Assembly: GCA_964540165.1 (NCBI GenBank)
Contig: CAZILU010000001.1
Location: 1-64,000 of the forward strand
DNA: 64,000 nt
Direction of reading: 5' to 3'
Origin: Mariniphaga sp964540165
GTDB lineage: Bacteria; Bacteroidota; Bacteroidia; Bacteroidales; Prolixibacteraceae
Shown: piece by piece, positions 9,920-18,450 of the stretch
Numbering within the stretch: position 1 is the stretch's first letter
Layout of the letters: every line of letters starts with the position of its first letter
Notes under the pieces: generated by a model
Told to the model about the DNA's origin: nothing
Seen by the model: the letters and a program-made list of their open reading frames with translations, nothing else
Databases searched by the model: none
Program-made: the position numbers and the translations under genes

Positions 9920-9991
9920 GGCGCGTTCCTCTAACGGTTAGGAGTTCGGTTTCTCACACCGACAATAGCAGTTCGATTCTGCTACGCGCTA
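9920..9991 (+). tRNA. tRNA-Glu (anticodon CTC)
   Basis: The cloverleaf folds fully. The acceptor GGCGCGT pairs with ACGCGCT, with a G-U at the 1-72 position. The D-stem CTC/GAG is closed by a T-G pair. The anticodon stem TCGGT/ACCGA has loop TTCTCAC, giving CTC at 9953-9955. The T-stem AGCAG/CTGCT has loop TTCGATT. The discriminator is A and CCA is not encoded. The anticodon reads GAG codons. It ends six bases before the stop of the convergent metal-binding lipoprotein gene. Confidence 0.93.
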
Positions 9992-9997
9992 CAAAAA

Positions 9998-10876
9998 CTA
10001 GAAATGATCTATCATATTTTTAGTAATTTCACGAAGGTTCTGACTCCAGTCTGGATTTAGCGGCCACATCTGCACAATCTCACCATCGACCTCCTCCGCA
10101 AACACCCGTGCCTGCTCCCGGTCAAGATCACTTTGAATAAATATCACCCGGATATCCTCCCGCTTTGCCAGCTCCATCACTTCGGCCATCCGCTGGGGTG
10201 TAGGCTCTTTACCTCCAGGCTCCAGGGAGTGCTGCACCAATCCGTACGCACGTGCATAATAGGAGAGACTGGGATGAAACGAGATGAACTGCCGCCCCTG
10301 ATATCCTTGCAACGCATCCCGAATCTCCCGGTCAAGCAGATCAATCTCATCAACAAATTTCTGATAATTAGCCTGATATACATCCCTCATCTTCGGGTTC
10401 AGCTCTGAAAGAACCACAAAAATTCGCATAGATATCTGTTTTACCAGCGCCGGAGACAACCAGGTGTGCGGGTTTACACCACCCGACTGCATGGAGAGAA
10501 CGGCTTGGGTTGAATCAGAAAACTCGTTCTTAATCAATTCAAGGCCTTCCGACAGATCGACAACATCCATCTCCGGGTTAACCTGGATAATCTTATCCCT
10601 CCACGAAAATTCAAATCCGATATGGCCAATCCGAAACCATACCTCCGAATCGGCAATAGCTTTCAGTTGAGATGGAGCTAAGGTAAAATCGGCCGGACTG
10701 GCACCCGGAGGCAGTAATACATGAACGTTAAAATCGTCACCCGCAATCTTTTCAATAAAGGTTGCCAACGGAAGAATACTGACGGTTACCAGCGGCCTTT
10801 CGTCTCTCTTTTGATCTGATCTGCCCGGATTACAGGAAATAACCAGTACCAACCAAAAAATCAAAACAGAATTCAT
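9998..10876 (-). CDS. Zinc/manganese ABC transporter substrate-binding lipoprotein (ZnuA/TroA family)
   Basis: This is a cluster A-I (TroA-fold) metal-binding protein that would capture Zn or Mn and hand it to an ABC importer. A lipoprotein signal, MNSVLIFWLVLVISC, supports the start at 10876. Three in-line ATGs further up lie inside a tandem repeat. Family blocks are VSILPLATFIEKIAG, PPGASPADFTLAPSQL, VNPHTWLSP and FISFHPSLSYYARAYGL, the last two each carrying a likely metal-ligand His. The first ligand region reads GASPAD where ZnuA usually has a His. Homologues in other Bacteroidota, as I recall them, also lack it. No permease or ATPase gene is adjacent, so it is an orphan here, or its partners are elsewhere. 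Confidence 0.85.
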   Translation of the reverse strand: MNSVLIFWLVLVISCNPGRSDQKRDERPLVTVSILPLATFIEKIAGDDFNVHVLLPPGASPADFTLAPSQLKAIADSEVWFRIGHIGFEFSWRDKIIQVNPEMDVVDLSEGLELIKNEFSDSTQAVLSMQSGGVNPHTWLSPALVKQISMRIFVVLSELNPKMRDVYQANYQKFVDEIDLLDREIRDALQGYQGRQFISFHPSLSYYARAYGLVQHSLEPGGKEPTPQRMAEVMELAKREDIRVIFIQSDLDREQARVFAEEVDGEIVQMWPLNPDWSQNLREITKNMIDHF

Positions 10877-10923
10877 TTTCCATTTTCCATTTTCCATTTT
10901 TAATTTTTAATTTTTAATTTTAA
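10874..10923 (-). repeat. 7-bp tandem repeat across the start of the metal-binding lipoprotein gene
   Basis: On the minus strand about four AAAAATT-type heptamers run into three GAAAATG heptamers, ending at the start codon. Both halves share the same 7-bp period. Each GAAAATG unit supplies an ATG, and because 7 is not a multiple of 3 the successive ATGs fall in different frames. The last (10876) is always in frame with the gene. Copy-number slippage could alter translation or promoter spacing, but this is inference. Confidence 0.75.
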
Positions 10924-11090
10924 TTGAATTAGTTTGTGTCAAAAAACGTCATGCTCGTTTCATCATCGGATCGAAAAAAAAGGAAAGATAGCTAAAAATT
11001 TCATACCTTAGCGGCTGTTTTATTTGATCTTGCCTGACCGCTACAATTTCTGACAAAAACAGTCTGATCTTATTAAGGCCACTACTCTTA

Positions 11091-11124
11091 TTGAATAAGT
11101 ATTAGATTGAAGTTATTATCTTCG
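11091..11124 (+). promoter_or_regulatory. Possible promoter of the four-paralogue operon
   Basis: TTG at 11091-11093 and TATCTTCG at 11117-11124 (one mismatch to TAnnTTTG) are separated by 23 bases. The first of the tandem genes starts 14 bases after the -7 box, so the leader would be very short. This is a weak match. No other candidate is better in the 10924-11138 gap. Confidence 0.3.
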
Positions 11125-11138
11125 GGCAAAAATTAAAA

Positions 11139-13535
11139 ATGATGCACTCACATAGAAATATAGTTATCATTCCGGTAACAGCCATTCTTTCCCTGTTGCT
11201 ATTCAGCTACCTGTCAAAGGCACAGGAGAACTGGTCTCCCACCCATGTATACTACGGTAAAGGTGGAAAACTAACCTACACTCCGGATGAGCAGGGTAAT
11301 ATCATTCCCGATTTCAGTCATGTTGGTTACCGGTATGGTGATCTGCCCATTCCGAATGTTCCTGCCGTGGTGGAAATTGAACCCATAGAAGGCGATGACG
11401 GAGCCAACATCCAATCGGCTATTAATTCTCTCTACAGCAAACCTTTAGATGACAATGGATTCAGAGGGGCTGTTCTGTTGAAAAAAGGAACCTACCAGGT
11501 TTCCGGGAAACTTACCATCAGGGCCAGCGGCATCGTTCTCCGTGGCGAAGGAGATACCGACAACGGAACCGTGATTATTGCCAGTGGTAACGTTCAGCGG
11601 GATCTGATCACCATTGATAACGGAAACTCCCGGGTCGTCTATTCAACCACCAAAGAGGCCATTTATGAAAACTACGTTCCGGTGGGCCGAAAATATGTGA
11701 TTGTATCCAATGCCTACCGCTTTTCTGAAGGGGAGTCAATCGTACTCTACCGCCCGGGAAGCACCCAATGGATTAACGACATAAAGATGAACCAGATATC
11801 TCCCGGAGAAGGGGTTACTCAGTGGAGTGCCTCAGGTTACACATTCTATTTTGAACGACAGGTAACCCGGGTAAATGGCGATACCCTCTTCTTCCGGAAT
11901 CCGGTGGTAATGGCCATGGAAGAGAGATATGGCAGGGGATCGGTTTATAAATACTCCTTTGACCGGTTACAAAATATCGGAATTGAAAATATCTGCTTCA
12001 AATCGGACTATGCCCATGCAACCGATGAAGACCATGCCTGGAGCGCCATAGTCTTTAACAGCGCTGAAAACTGTTGGGTGCGCAATGTAACCGCCTGGTA
12101 TTTTGGGCTTAGCTGTGTTAGCATCGGATCGAAGGGAAAACTGATTACCGTAGAAAATTGCCACTCCAGGGACCAGAAATCGATCATTACCGGGAGCAGA
12201 AGATACCCGTTTCAAACCAGCGGATCCCTCAATCTCTTTAAGGGGTGTACCTCCACGGAAGCCCGGCACGACTATGCCACCGGCGCCCGGGTGTGCGGTC
12301 CCAATGTATTCACCGACTGTACCGCGGCACAGACCCATAACGATATTGGCCCTCATCACCGCTGGGCCATGGGATCGCTTTACGAAATGATCGTTTCCGA
12401 CGGACCGATCAATGTCCAGGACCGTGATAACTGGGGCACGGGCCACGGATGGGCCGGCGCTAACCATGTCTTGTGGAACTGTCGCGCCGAAAGCGCTACC
12501 TGTCAGAATCCCTGGACTTCAGCAAAAAATTATAACTTCGGATTCATCGGCATAAAAAGCCCTGGAAGAATGCCGGACCGGCCCGATGGCGAGTGGGTAG
12601 GACATAATGTTCCAGGAATTTTCCCTTCATCTCTTTATGAAGCACAATTAGATGAACGGTTGAATGGAATAACAATTTTTTCCCTTCTTCCCCAATTAAT
12701 GCAAATTTCCGATACCACGCTTCTTCTGCAATTTACACTGCCACCAAATACCGAAACCCTGATAAAAGAGAATATAACCATCTCAAGCTCCGCTGAAGCG
12801 AATAGTATTGACTTCTCCTTTTCTCAACCCGATCCATGGTCACTTCAACTCACTTCCAAAACATTTAAAGAGTTACCCGATCTGACAACCATCGTAGTGA
12901 AGCTTCAAAATATCACCTCGCAGGATGAAAGGTCGTTGCAGGGCATCACCGCTGTTTCATTTACCAAACCAGATCAAAGGCCACAGGTTACCGGATCATC
13001 GAAAATTGCCAGTAACTTAAACGACTTTGTAGAAGGATCTTCCAACAAAACCGGAACCATCTATTTTGTCACTTACGGCCTCAATATCACCACGTTGGAA
13101 AAACTGGACTCTCTGATCAACATCAATCAGGGAAGAAAAACAACGGTAACAGATGAAAATGTTACGGTGCCAATTTCCACCAATGGCCTTCCCGGTGGGT
13201 TTTACCAATTTTATGCCGTGGACGAGGAGGGCCGGGTTTCACTCCCCTCTGTAAACTATGCCATCGTGGAGCAAAAAGGACCGGTTTCTGTAACCGATGC
13301 AGCAACTCCTGTTAACCTTTTCCGTGCCTTTCAGCAGGGAGAGCAAATCATCATTGAGCCCCAAGACAACCTGACCTATGCTATTAGCGTCTTCTCAATC
13401 GATGGTAAGCTGGTTTTCCATAAAGAGAACCTTAACGGAATAACAACGATCCATCCAACGCAAATCAACGGGGTACTCATTATTAGAAGACGAACTGAAA
13501 AAAGCGTTGATTCCACTAAAATTGTCGCTCACTGA
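11139..13535 (+). CDS. Secreted beta-helix protein with T9SS-like tail, paralogue 1 of 4
   Basis: I do not recognise a characterised family with certainty. The 798-aa protein has a signal peptide ending SKAQ, then a conserved opening (WSPTHVYYGKGGKLTYTPDE). Residues of about 60-510 look like a right-handed parallel beta-helix: a pectate-lyase-type opening DGANIQSAINSL, then GTYQVSGKLTIRASGIVLRGEG, then repeating VENC/NCT turns. The most conserved core is GSRRYPF, RHDYATG, GPNVF, DIGPHHRWAMG and INVQDRDNWGTGHGWAGAN, whose His/Arg/Asp cluster is the likely active site. Two Ig-like domains follow (about 520-720), with a T9SS type A-like sorting tail (ISVFSIDGKLVF) at the C-terminus. Similar uncharacterised proteins occur in Bacteroidota and Planctomycetes (recalled). 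A polysaccharide lyase role is inferred from fold and setting. It has the most divergent core of the four copies. Confidence 0.72.
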   Translation: MMHSHRNIVIIPVTAILSLLLFSYLSKAQENWSPTHVYYGKGGKLTYTPDEQGNIIPDFSHVGYRYGDLPIPNVPAVVEIEPIEGDDGANIQSAINSLYSKPLDDNGFRGAVLLKKGTYQVSGKLTIRASGIVLRGEGDTDNGTVIIASGNVQRDLITIDNGNSRVVYSTTKEAIYENYVPVGRKYVIVSNAYRFSEGESIVLYRPGSTQWINDIKMNQISPGEGVTQWSASGYTFYFERQVTRVNGDTLFFRNPVVMAMEERYGRGSVYKYSFDRLQNIGIENICFKSDYAHATDEDHAWSAIVFNSAENCWVRNVTAWYFGLSCVSIGSKGKLITVENCHSRDQKSIITGSRRYPFQTSGSLNLFKGCTSTEARHDYATGARVCGPNVFTDCTAAQTHNDIGPHHRWAMGSLYEMIVSDGPINVQDRDNWGTGHGWAGANHVLWNCRAESATCQNPWTSAKNYNFGFIGIKSPGRMPDRPDGEWVGHNVPGIFPSSLYEAQLDERLNGITIFSLLPQLMQISDTTLLLQFTLPPNTETLIKENITISSSAEANSIDFSFSQPDPWSLQLTSKTFKELPDLTTIVVKLQNITSQDERSLQGITAVSFTKPDQRPQVTGSSKIASNLNDFVEGSSNKTGTIYFVTYGLNITTLEKLDSLININQGRKTTVTDENVTVPISTNGLPGGFYQFYAVDEEGRVSLPSVNYAIVEQKGPVSVTDAATPVNLFRAFQQGEQIIIEPQDNLTYAISVFSIDGKLVFHKENLNGITTIHPTQINGVLIIRRRTEKSVDSTKIVAH

Positions 13536-13598
13536 TCAATTAAAACGAAGAGATAATCCATGCAAATTCCATAAAAAATTAAATAAACACTTATTGTC

Positions 13599-15983
13599 AT
13601 GAAAACGCACTCATTTAATTCATTAATGATCCTCATAACCATATTATTGCCNNNNNNNNNNCAGACCCACTGGTCTCCGGAACATGTCTTTTACGGTAAA
13701 GGGGGGAAACTGACCTATACACCCGATGAACAGGGCAATACCATTCCCGATTTCAGCCATGTTGGTTACCGGTTTGGTGATGAGCCAATTCCGGATATTC
13801 CCACCTTAATAGAAATTGAACCGGTAGAGGGCGACGATGGTGCCACCATCCAGGCAGCGATCACTTCCTTAGCCGCCAAACCTCTTGATGCCAATGGATT
13901 TCGGGGCGCGGTACTCCTCAAAAAAGGTACTTATCAGGTTTCGGGCCAGATCAAAATCGGAGTCAGCGGAATTGTTCTGCGCGGGGAGGGAGATACCGAT
14001 GAGGGAACGGTGATCATCGCCACAGGCACCGACGACAGAGAACTGATCAGGGTCGACAACGGAGCATCCCGAAGTGTACTGTCGGCCACCCGGGTATCCA
14101 TCAACGAAAGCTATGTACCCATCGGGAGAAAATATGTCATCGTAGCAAACGGTTCCTCTTTTTCTGCCGGCGATCAGATCGTGCTATATCGTCCGGGAAC
14201 CGCCCAATGGATTACCGACATTAAAATGGACCAGATTCCTCCCCGAAGCGATAATGGTTCTGTATCTCAATGGAAAGCCTCCAGCTACTCCTTCTATTTC
14301 GAACGAATTCTTACCCGGGTCAGTGGCGATACCCTGTTCTTCAGAAATCCGGTGGTAATGGCCTTGGATACTAAATACGGCGGTGGTGCCGTCTATAAAT
14401 ATACATTCAACCGGATAAAAAACATCGGCATCGAAGATCTCTGCCTGAAATCTTCCTATGTATCCGACACCGATGAAGCTCACTCCTGGACAGGCATCTC
14501 CATACGAAGCGCAGAACACGGATGGGTACGGAATGTAACCTCCTGGTACTTTGCATTCGGTTGTGTGCAATTAGAGCGAAACTCCAAATTTTTTACCGTA
14601 ACCAATTGCCATGTGCGGGAACCAAAATCGACCATTTCCGGCAGCCGACGATACTCCTTTCAGATCATCGGATCGCTCAACCTGGTAGCCAATTGTACTT
14701 CCGACGATGCCAGACACGACTACGCCACAAGCTCACAGGTTACCGGCCCTAATGTTTTTGTCAACAGTACCGCAACAAAACCGCATGCTGATATAGGCCC
14801 CCACCACCGATGGGCCATGGGTACGCTCTATGATAAAATTATATCCGACGGTGAGATCAACGTTCAGGACCGCGACAATATGGGATCGGGTCATGGATGG
14901 GCCGGCGCCAACCAGGTGTTCTGGAATTGCAAAGGCTCTGCCTCTATCTGCCAAAGCCCTTGGGCATCAGCAAAAAATTACAACTTTGGCTTCATCGGAA
15001 CAAAAAAAGCCGGAGCCAGGCCCGATCGTCCCGATGGAGAATGGGTTGGTCACAACGTTCCCGGTATCTTCCCATCCTCCCTGTATCAGGCTCAATTAGA
15101 CGAACGACTGAATGGAACAACCATCTTCTCTGCCTATCCATACCTGATCGCTCTGAATGATACCTCCTTTCAATTGCAGTTCTCTCTGCCAATAAATCCG
15201 GAGCAAATAGCGACAGAGAACGTTGAGGTCACCCTTTCCGAATCGATGGCAAACTTCTCATACCGCCTGACCCAACAAGATGCCTATTCGGTTGTCATTA
15301 CTTCAACCGATTTCAACAGACTCATGCCAAACACCACCATAACGGTAAAATTAAAAAATCTTTCCTCGGATGGCGGAGTGCCACTTACCGGTATTGATAC
15401 TGTCACTCAATTAATTCCCAACCTGCCACCCGAAGTAACCGGTACATCAAAATATACCAATAACATCGATGGAACCGCAGAGGCCTCTTCAAATAAAACC
15501 GGCTTCATCTACCTGATTAAATATGCCCTTAAAATCACTACGATCGAGGAACTCGACTCCCTCGTGAATATCAACCAGGGAAGAAAAATCGCAGTAACGG
15601 AACCAAATACAGAGATGGTCATCTCCGCCACAGGGCTGCCCGGGGGGTATTATGAATTTTATGCCGTTGATGAAATGGGAAGAGTTTCAGCTCCTTCCAA
15701 AGCATTTATCTCCGTTACGCAAACCGGGCCTGTTACCGGACTGGAAGAGAGGCTGGTTCAAAAACAATTTCATGTTTATCAAAAAAATCACCAGCTGATG
15801 ATCAAACCGGAAAGCAACTTTACTTATAATATGGATATATTTACGATTACCGGACAATTAGTATTTCAGGGCAAAGATCTGTACGGACCGGAAATTATCA
15901 ATATCAATCGATCGGGAGACGTACTGATCATTCGAATGCAATCGGAAACCGGCCTTCAAATTCAGAAACTGGTTGTTAAATAG
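13599..15983 (+). CDS. Secreted beta-helix protein with T9SS-like tail, paralogue 2 of 4 (contains assembly gap)
   Basis: This has the same architecture as its three neighbours: signal peptide, WSPEHVFYGKGGKLTYTPDE opening, beta-helix core with GSRRYSF, RHDYAT, GPNVF, DIGPHHRWAMG and INVQDRDNMGSGHGWAGAN, two Ig-like domains and a C-terminal sorting region (MDIFTITGQLVF). Ten unknown bases fall inside the signal peptide, after MKTHSFNSLMILITILL and just before the QTHWSP of the mature protein. The frame is continuous across them, and the implied signal length (about 22 aa) is close to that of paralogue 3, so the gap may be nearly its true size. It starts 63 bases after paralogue 1 on the same strand, so an operon is likely. 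Function is unknown; a secreted glycan lyase or binding protein is the best guess. Confidence 0.7.
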   Translation: MKTHSFNSLMILITILLXXXXQTHWSPEHVFYGKGGKLTYTPDEQGNTIPDFSHVGYRFGDEPIPDIPTLIEIEPVEGDDGATIQAAITSLAAKPLDANGFRGAVLLKKGTYQVSGQIKIGVSGIVLRGEGDTDEGTVIIATGTDDRELIRVDNGASRSVLSATRVSINESYVPIGRKYVIVANGSSFSAGDQIVLYRPGTAQWITDIKMDQIPPRSDNGSVSQWKASSYSFYFERILTRVSGDTLFFRNPVVMALDTKYGGGAVYKYTFNRIKNIGIEDLCLKSSYVSDTDEAHSWTGISIRSAEHGWVRNVTSWYFAFGCVQLERNSKFFTVTNCHVREPKSTISGSRRYSFQIIGSLNLVANCTSDDARHDYATSSQVTGPNVFVNSTATKPHADIGPHHRWAMGTLYDKIISDGEINVQDRDNMGSGHGWAGANQVFWNCKGSASICQSPWASAKNYNFGFIGTKKAGARPDRPDGEWVGHNVPGIFPSSLYQAQLDERLNGTTIFSAYPYLIALNDTSFQLQFSLPINPEQIATENVEVTLSESMANFSYRLTQQDAYSVVITSTDFNRLMPNTTITVKLKNLSSDGGVPLTGIDTVTQLIPNLPPEVTGTSKYTNNIDGTAEASSNKTGFIYLIKYALKITTIEELDSLVNINQGRKIAVTEPNTEMVISATGLPGGYYEFYAVDEMGRVSAPSKAFISVTQTGPVTGLEERLVQKQFHVYQKNHQLMIKPESNFTYNMDIFTITGQLVFQGKDLYGPEIININRSGDVLIIRMQSETGLQIQKLVVK
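13652..13661. other. Assembly gap (10 N)
   Basis: Ten consecutive unknown bases lie in the signal-peptide codons of paralogue 2. The gap falls in a tandem array of similar genes, where short-read assemblies often break, so the true sequence length here is uncertain. Confidence 0.98.
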
Positions 15984-16018
15984 AATACAAAAATCAATTT
16001 ATATATACAGAACAACAA

Positions 16019-18409
16019 ATGAGGAGATCACACCAGTTAATCTATCGGTTATTAATCTTGTTTTTCCTTCCCCTAACTACATCAGCCCAGGAGGCCTGGT
16101 CGCCCGAACAGCTCTTTTACGGCAAAGGCGGTAAGCTGACCTATACGCCCGATGAACAGGGAAATATCATTCCGGATTTCAGTCATGTAGGGTATCGGTA
16201 TGGCGATGAACCAATCCCCGATATACCGGTGGTTGTAGAGGTTGAGCCTGTTGAAGGCGACGATGGCGCCACCATTCAGGCAGCCATCAACTCCCTTAAC
16301 AGCAAATCTTTAGATGCCAATGGATTTCGTGGGGCGGTTCTGTTGAAAAAGGGTACTTACCAGGTGGCCGGGCAGATAAAAATTGCCAACAGCGGCATTG
16401 TACTTCGTGGCGAGGGCGATACCGATGAGGGCACCATCATCATCGCCGAAGGTACCAGCCAGCGGGAATTGATAAAGATCGACAACGGATCATCGCGAAG
16501 CGTCATCTCCTCCAGCCGGGTATCTATCATAGAAGATTATGTGCCAATAGGACGTAAATTTGTGGTCGTTTCAAATGCTTCGGGCTTTGCCCAAGGCGAC
16601 CAGATTGTTCTCTACCGACCGGGAACCACACAATGGATCAACGACCTGAAGATGAACCAGATACCCCCGAGAAGCGATGGATTACCCGTCTCCCAATGGT
16701 CGCCTTCCAGTTACAATTTCTATTTTGAACGACTCGTAACGCGGGTAAATGGCGATACCATCTTTTTTCGAAATCCGGTGGTGATGGCCTTGGAAAAACA
16801 GTACGGTGGAGGCGCCGTATATAAATACAGTTTCAACCGTATCCAAAATATCGGCGTGGAAAACCTCTGCTTAAAGTCAACGTACGCATATGAAACCGAT
16901 GAGAATCACTCCTGGACAGGCATCGCCTTTCATAGTGTAGAAAACGGATGGGTACGCAACGTCACCTCCTGGTATTTTTCCTTTGGCTGCGTTGACCTGA
17001 AAAAAAATGCCAAACTGATTACCGTCGAAAACTGCCATGTTCATGAGCCAAAATCGGTTATTACCGGCTCAAGAAGGTACTCCTTCTACCTATCGGGCTC
17101 GCTCAATCTATTCAGAAACCTGACCTCGGATAACGCCCGCCATGATTATGCCTCCAATGCCTATGTCACCGGCCCCAACGTATTCTCAACGGCTACAGCC
17201 ACCAATACCCACGCCGATATCGGACCACACCACCGGTGGGCCATGGGAACCCTATACGAAAAAATTGTTTCCGACGGAGAGATCAACGTCCAGGACCGCG
17301 GTAATATGGGCTCAGGTCATGGATGGGCAGGTGCAAACCAGGTATTCTGGAACTGCGAAGGATCGGCATCCGTATGCCAAAATCCATGGGTATCGGCAAA
17401 AAATTACAATTTTGGATTTATCGGACTTAAACGCGATGGAGCCAATTCAGGAAGACCCGATGGTGTATGGGCAGGCCATAACGTCCCTGGAATTTTCCCT
17501 GCTTCCCTCTACGAGGCACAGTTGGATGAGCGCCTGAATGGTACAACCCGGTTTATGGCTCTCTACAACCTGATTCAGCAAAACGACACCTCTTTTCTGA
17601 TGTCCTTTACCCTGCCACTGATGCCGGAACAGATCACCAACAGCAACTTTCAGGTGACCGGTACCGTTGATATCGAATCCGAAGCATTCTCTGTGACACA
17701 AAAAGATGAATATTCTGTCATTATCACATCGTCAGAATTCAAAACCCTGCCCAATATGGCAAAAATGGTGGTAAGAGCTACCAACCTGACATCTCAGGAT
17801 GGAAAAACACTGCAGGGAATTACGTCGGCATCACTGGTTTTACCCGACAAAAGGCCGGTTGTTACCGGTGAATCAAAATTTGTCAGCAACATTAACGGAT
17901 CTCTGATGGCATCCTCCAGCAGACCAGGCACCATCTATTTTGTAAAATATAACCTCAAACTTACATCTCGCAAGGAACTCGACTCCCTGGTCAGTATCAA
18001 CCAGGGACGAAAAGTGGAAGCCCCGGAGGCTAATATCCCCGTAACCATTTATACCAATGGGCTTCCTGGTGACTATTATCAATACTATTCCGTTGACGAA
18101 TCAAATATGGTCTCTGCTCCTTCAACCAACTGGGCTGTTGTAACACCCGACGGACCGGCTACGGGATTGAATGCCTATGCCGTGGATTCCCCCATGACTA
18201 TATACCAGGATCATGGAAAAATCGTCATTGATCCGAAAAATGAAGCATTTTACTCACTGGAAATTTACACCATAACCGGACAATTACTCTACCAAAGAGG
18301 CAGATTAACAGGGGTACACACATGTCAGCCTGAAAATATCCAAAGTATACTTCTAATTAAAACAGAATCGAACTCCGGTGTTCAGGTGTTTAAACTCCTG
18401 ACTAACTGA
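16019..18409 (+). CDS. Secreted beta-helix protein with T9SS-like tail, paralogue 3 of 4
   Basis: This 796-aa protein has a signal peptide ending TTSAQ and the same order of parts as its neighbours. The core motifs are GSRRYSFYLSGSLNLF, RHDYASNAYVTGPNVF, HADIGPHHRWAMG and INVQDRGNMGSGHGWAGANQVFWNC. By eye it is closest to paralogue 4: both share GSRRYSFYLSGSLNLFRNLT and QDRGN, whereas paralogues 1 and 2 have QDRDN. The region after LYEAQLDERLNGTT is much more variable between copies than the helix, suggesting that the helix carries the shared activity while the Ig-like parts diverge. The tail contains LEIYTITGQLLYQRG, typical of a T9SS sorting domain. The gap to paralogue 2 is 35 bases, so they are co-transcribed. 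Catalytic function is not established. Confidence 0.72.
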   Translation: MRRSHQLIYRLLILFFLPLTTSAQEAWSPEQLFYGKGGKLTYTPDEQGNIIPDFSHVGYRYGDEPIPDIPVVVEVEPVEGDDGATIQAAINSLNSKSLDANGFRGAVLLKKGTYQVAGQIKIANSGIVLRGEGDTDEGTIIIAEGTSQRELIKIDNGSSRSVISSSRVSIIEDYVPIGRKFVVVSNASGFAQGDQIVLYRPGTTQWINDLKMNQIPPRSDGLPVSQWSPSSYNFYFERLVTRVNGDTIFFRNPVVMALEKQYGGGAVYKYSFNRIQNIGVENLCLKSTYAYETDENHSWTGIAFHSVENGWVRNVTSWYFSFGCVDLKKNAKLITVENCHVHEPKSVITGSRRYSFYLSGSLNLFRNLTSDNARHDYASNAYVTGPNVFSTATATNTHADIGPHHRWAMGTLYEKIVSDGEINVQDRGNMGSGHGWAGANQVFWNCEGSASVCQNPWVSAKNYNFGFIGLKRDGANSGRPDGVWAGHNVPGIFPASLYEAQLDERLNGTTRFMALYNLIQQNDTSFLMSFTLPLMPEQITNSNFQVTGTVDIESEAFSVTQKDEYSVIITSSEFKTLPNMAKMVVRATNLTSQDGKTLQGITSASLVLPDKRPVVTGESKFVSNINGSLMASSSRPGTIYFVKYNLKLTSRKELDSLVSINQGRKVEAPEANIPVTIYTNGLPGDYYQYYSVDESNMVSAPSTNWAVVTPDGPATGLNAYAVDSPMTIYQDHGKIVIDPKNEAFYSLEIYTITGQLLYQRGRLTGVHTCQPENIQSILLIKTESNSGVQVFKLLTN

Positions 18410-18450
18410 AAAAAGTAAACCAGTGTGTCTGAAACGAAAAAAATAGAGCG

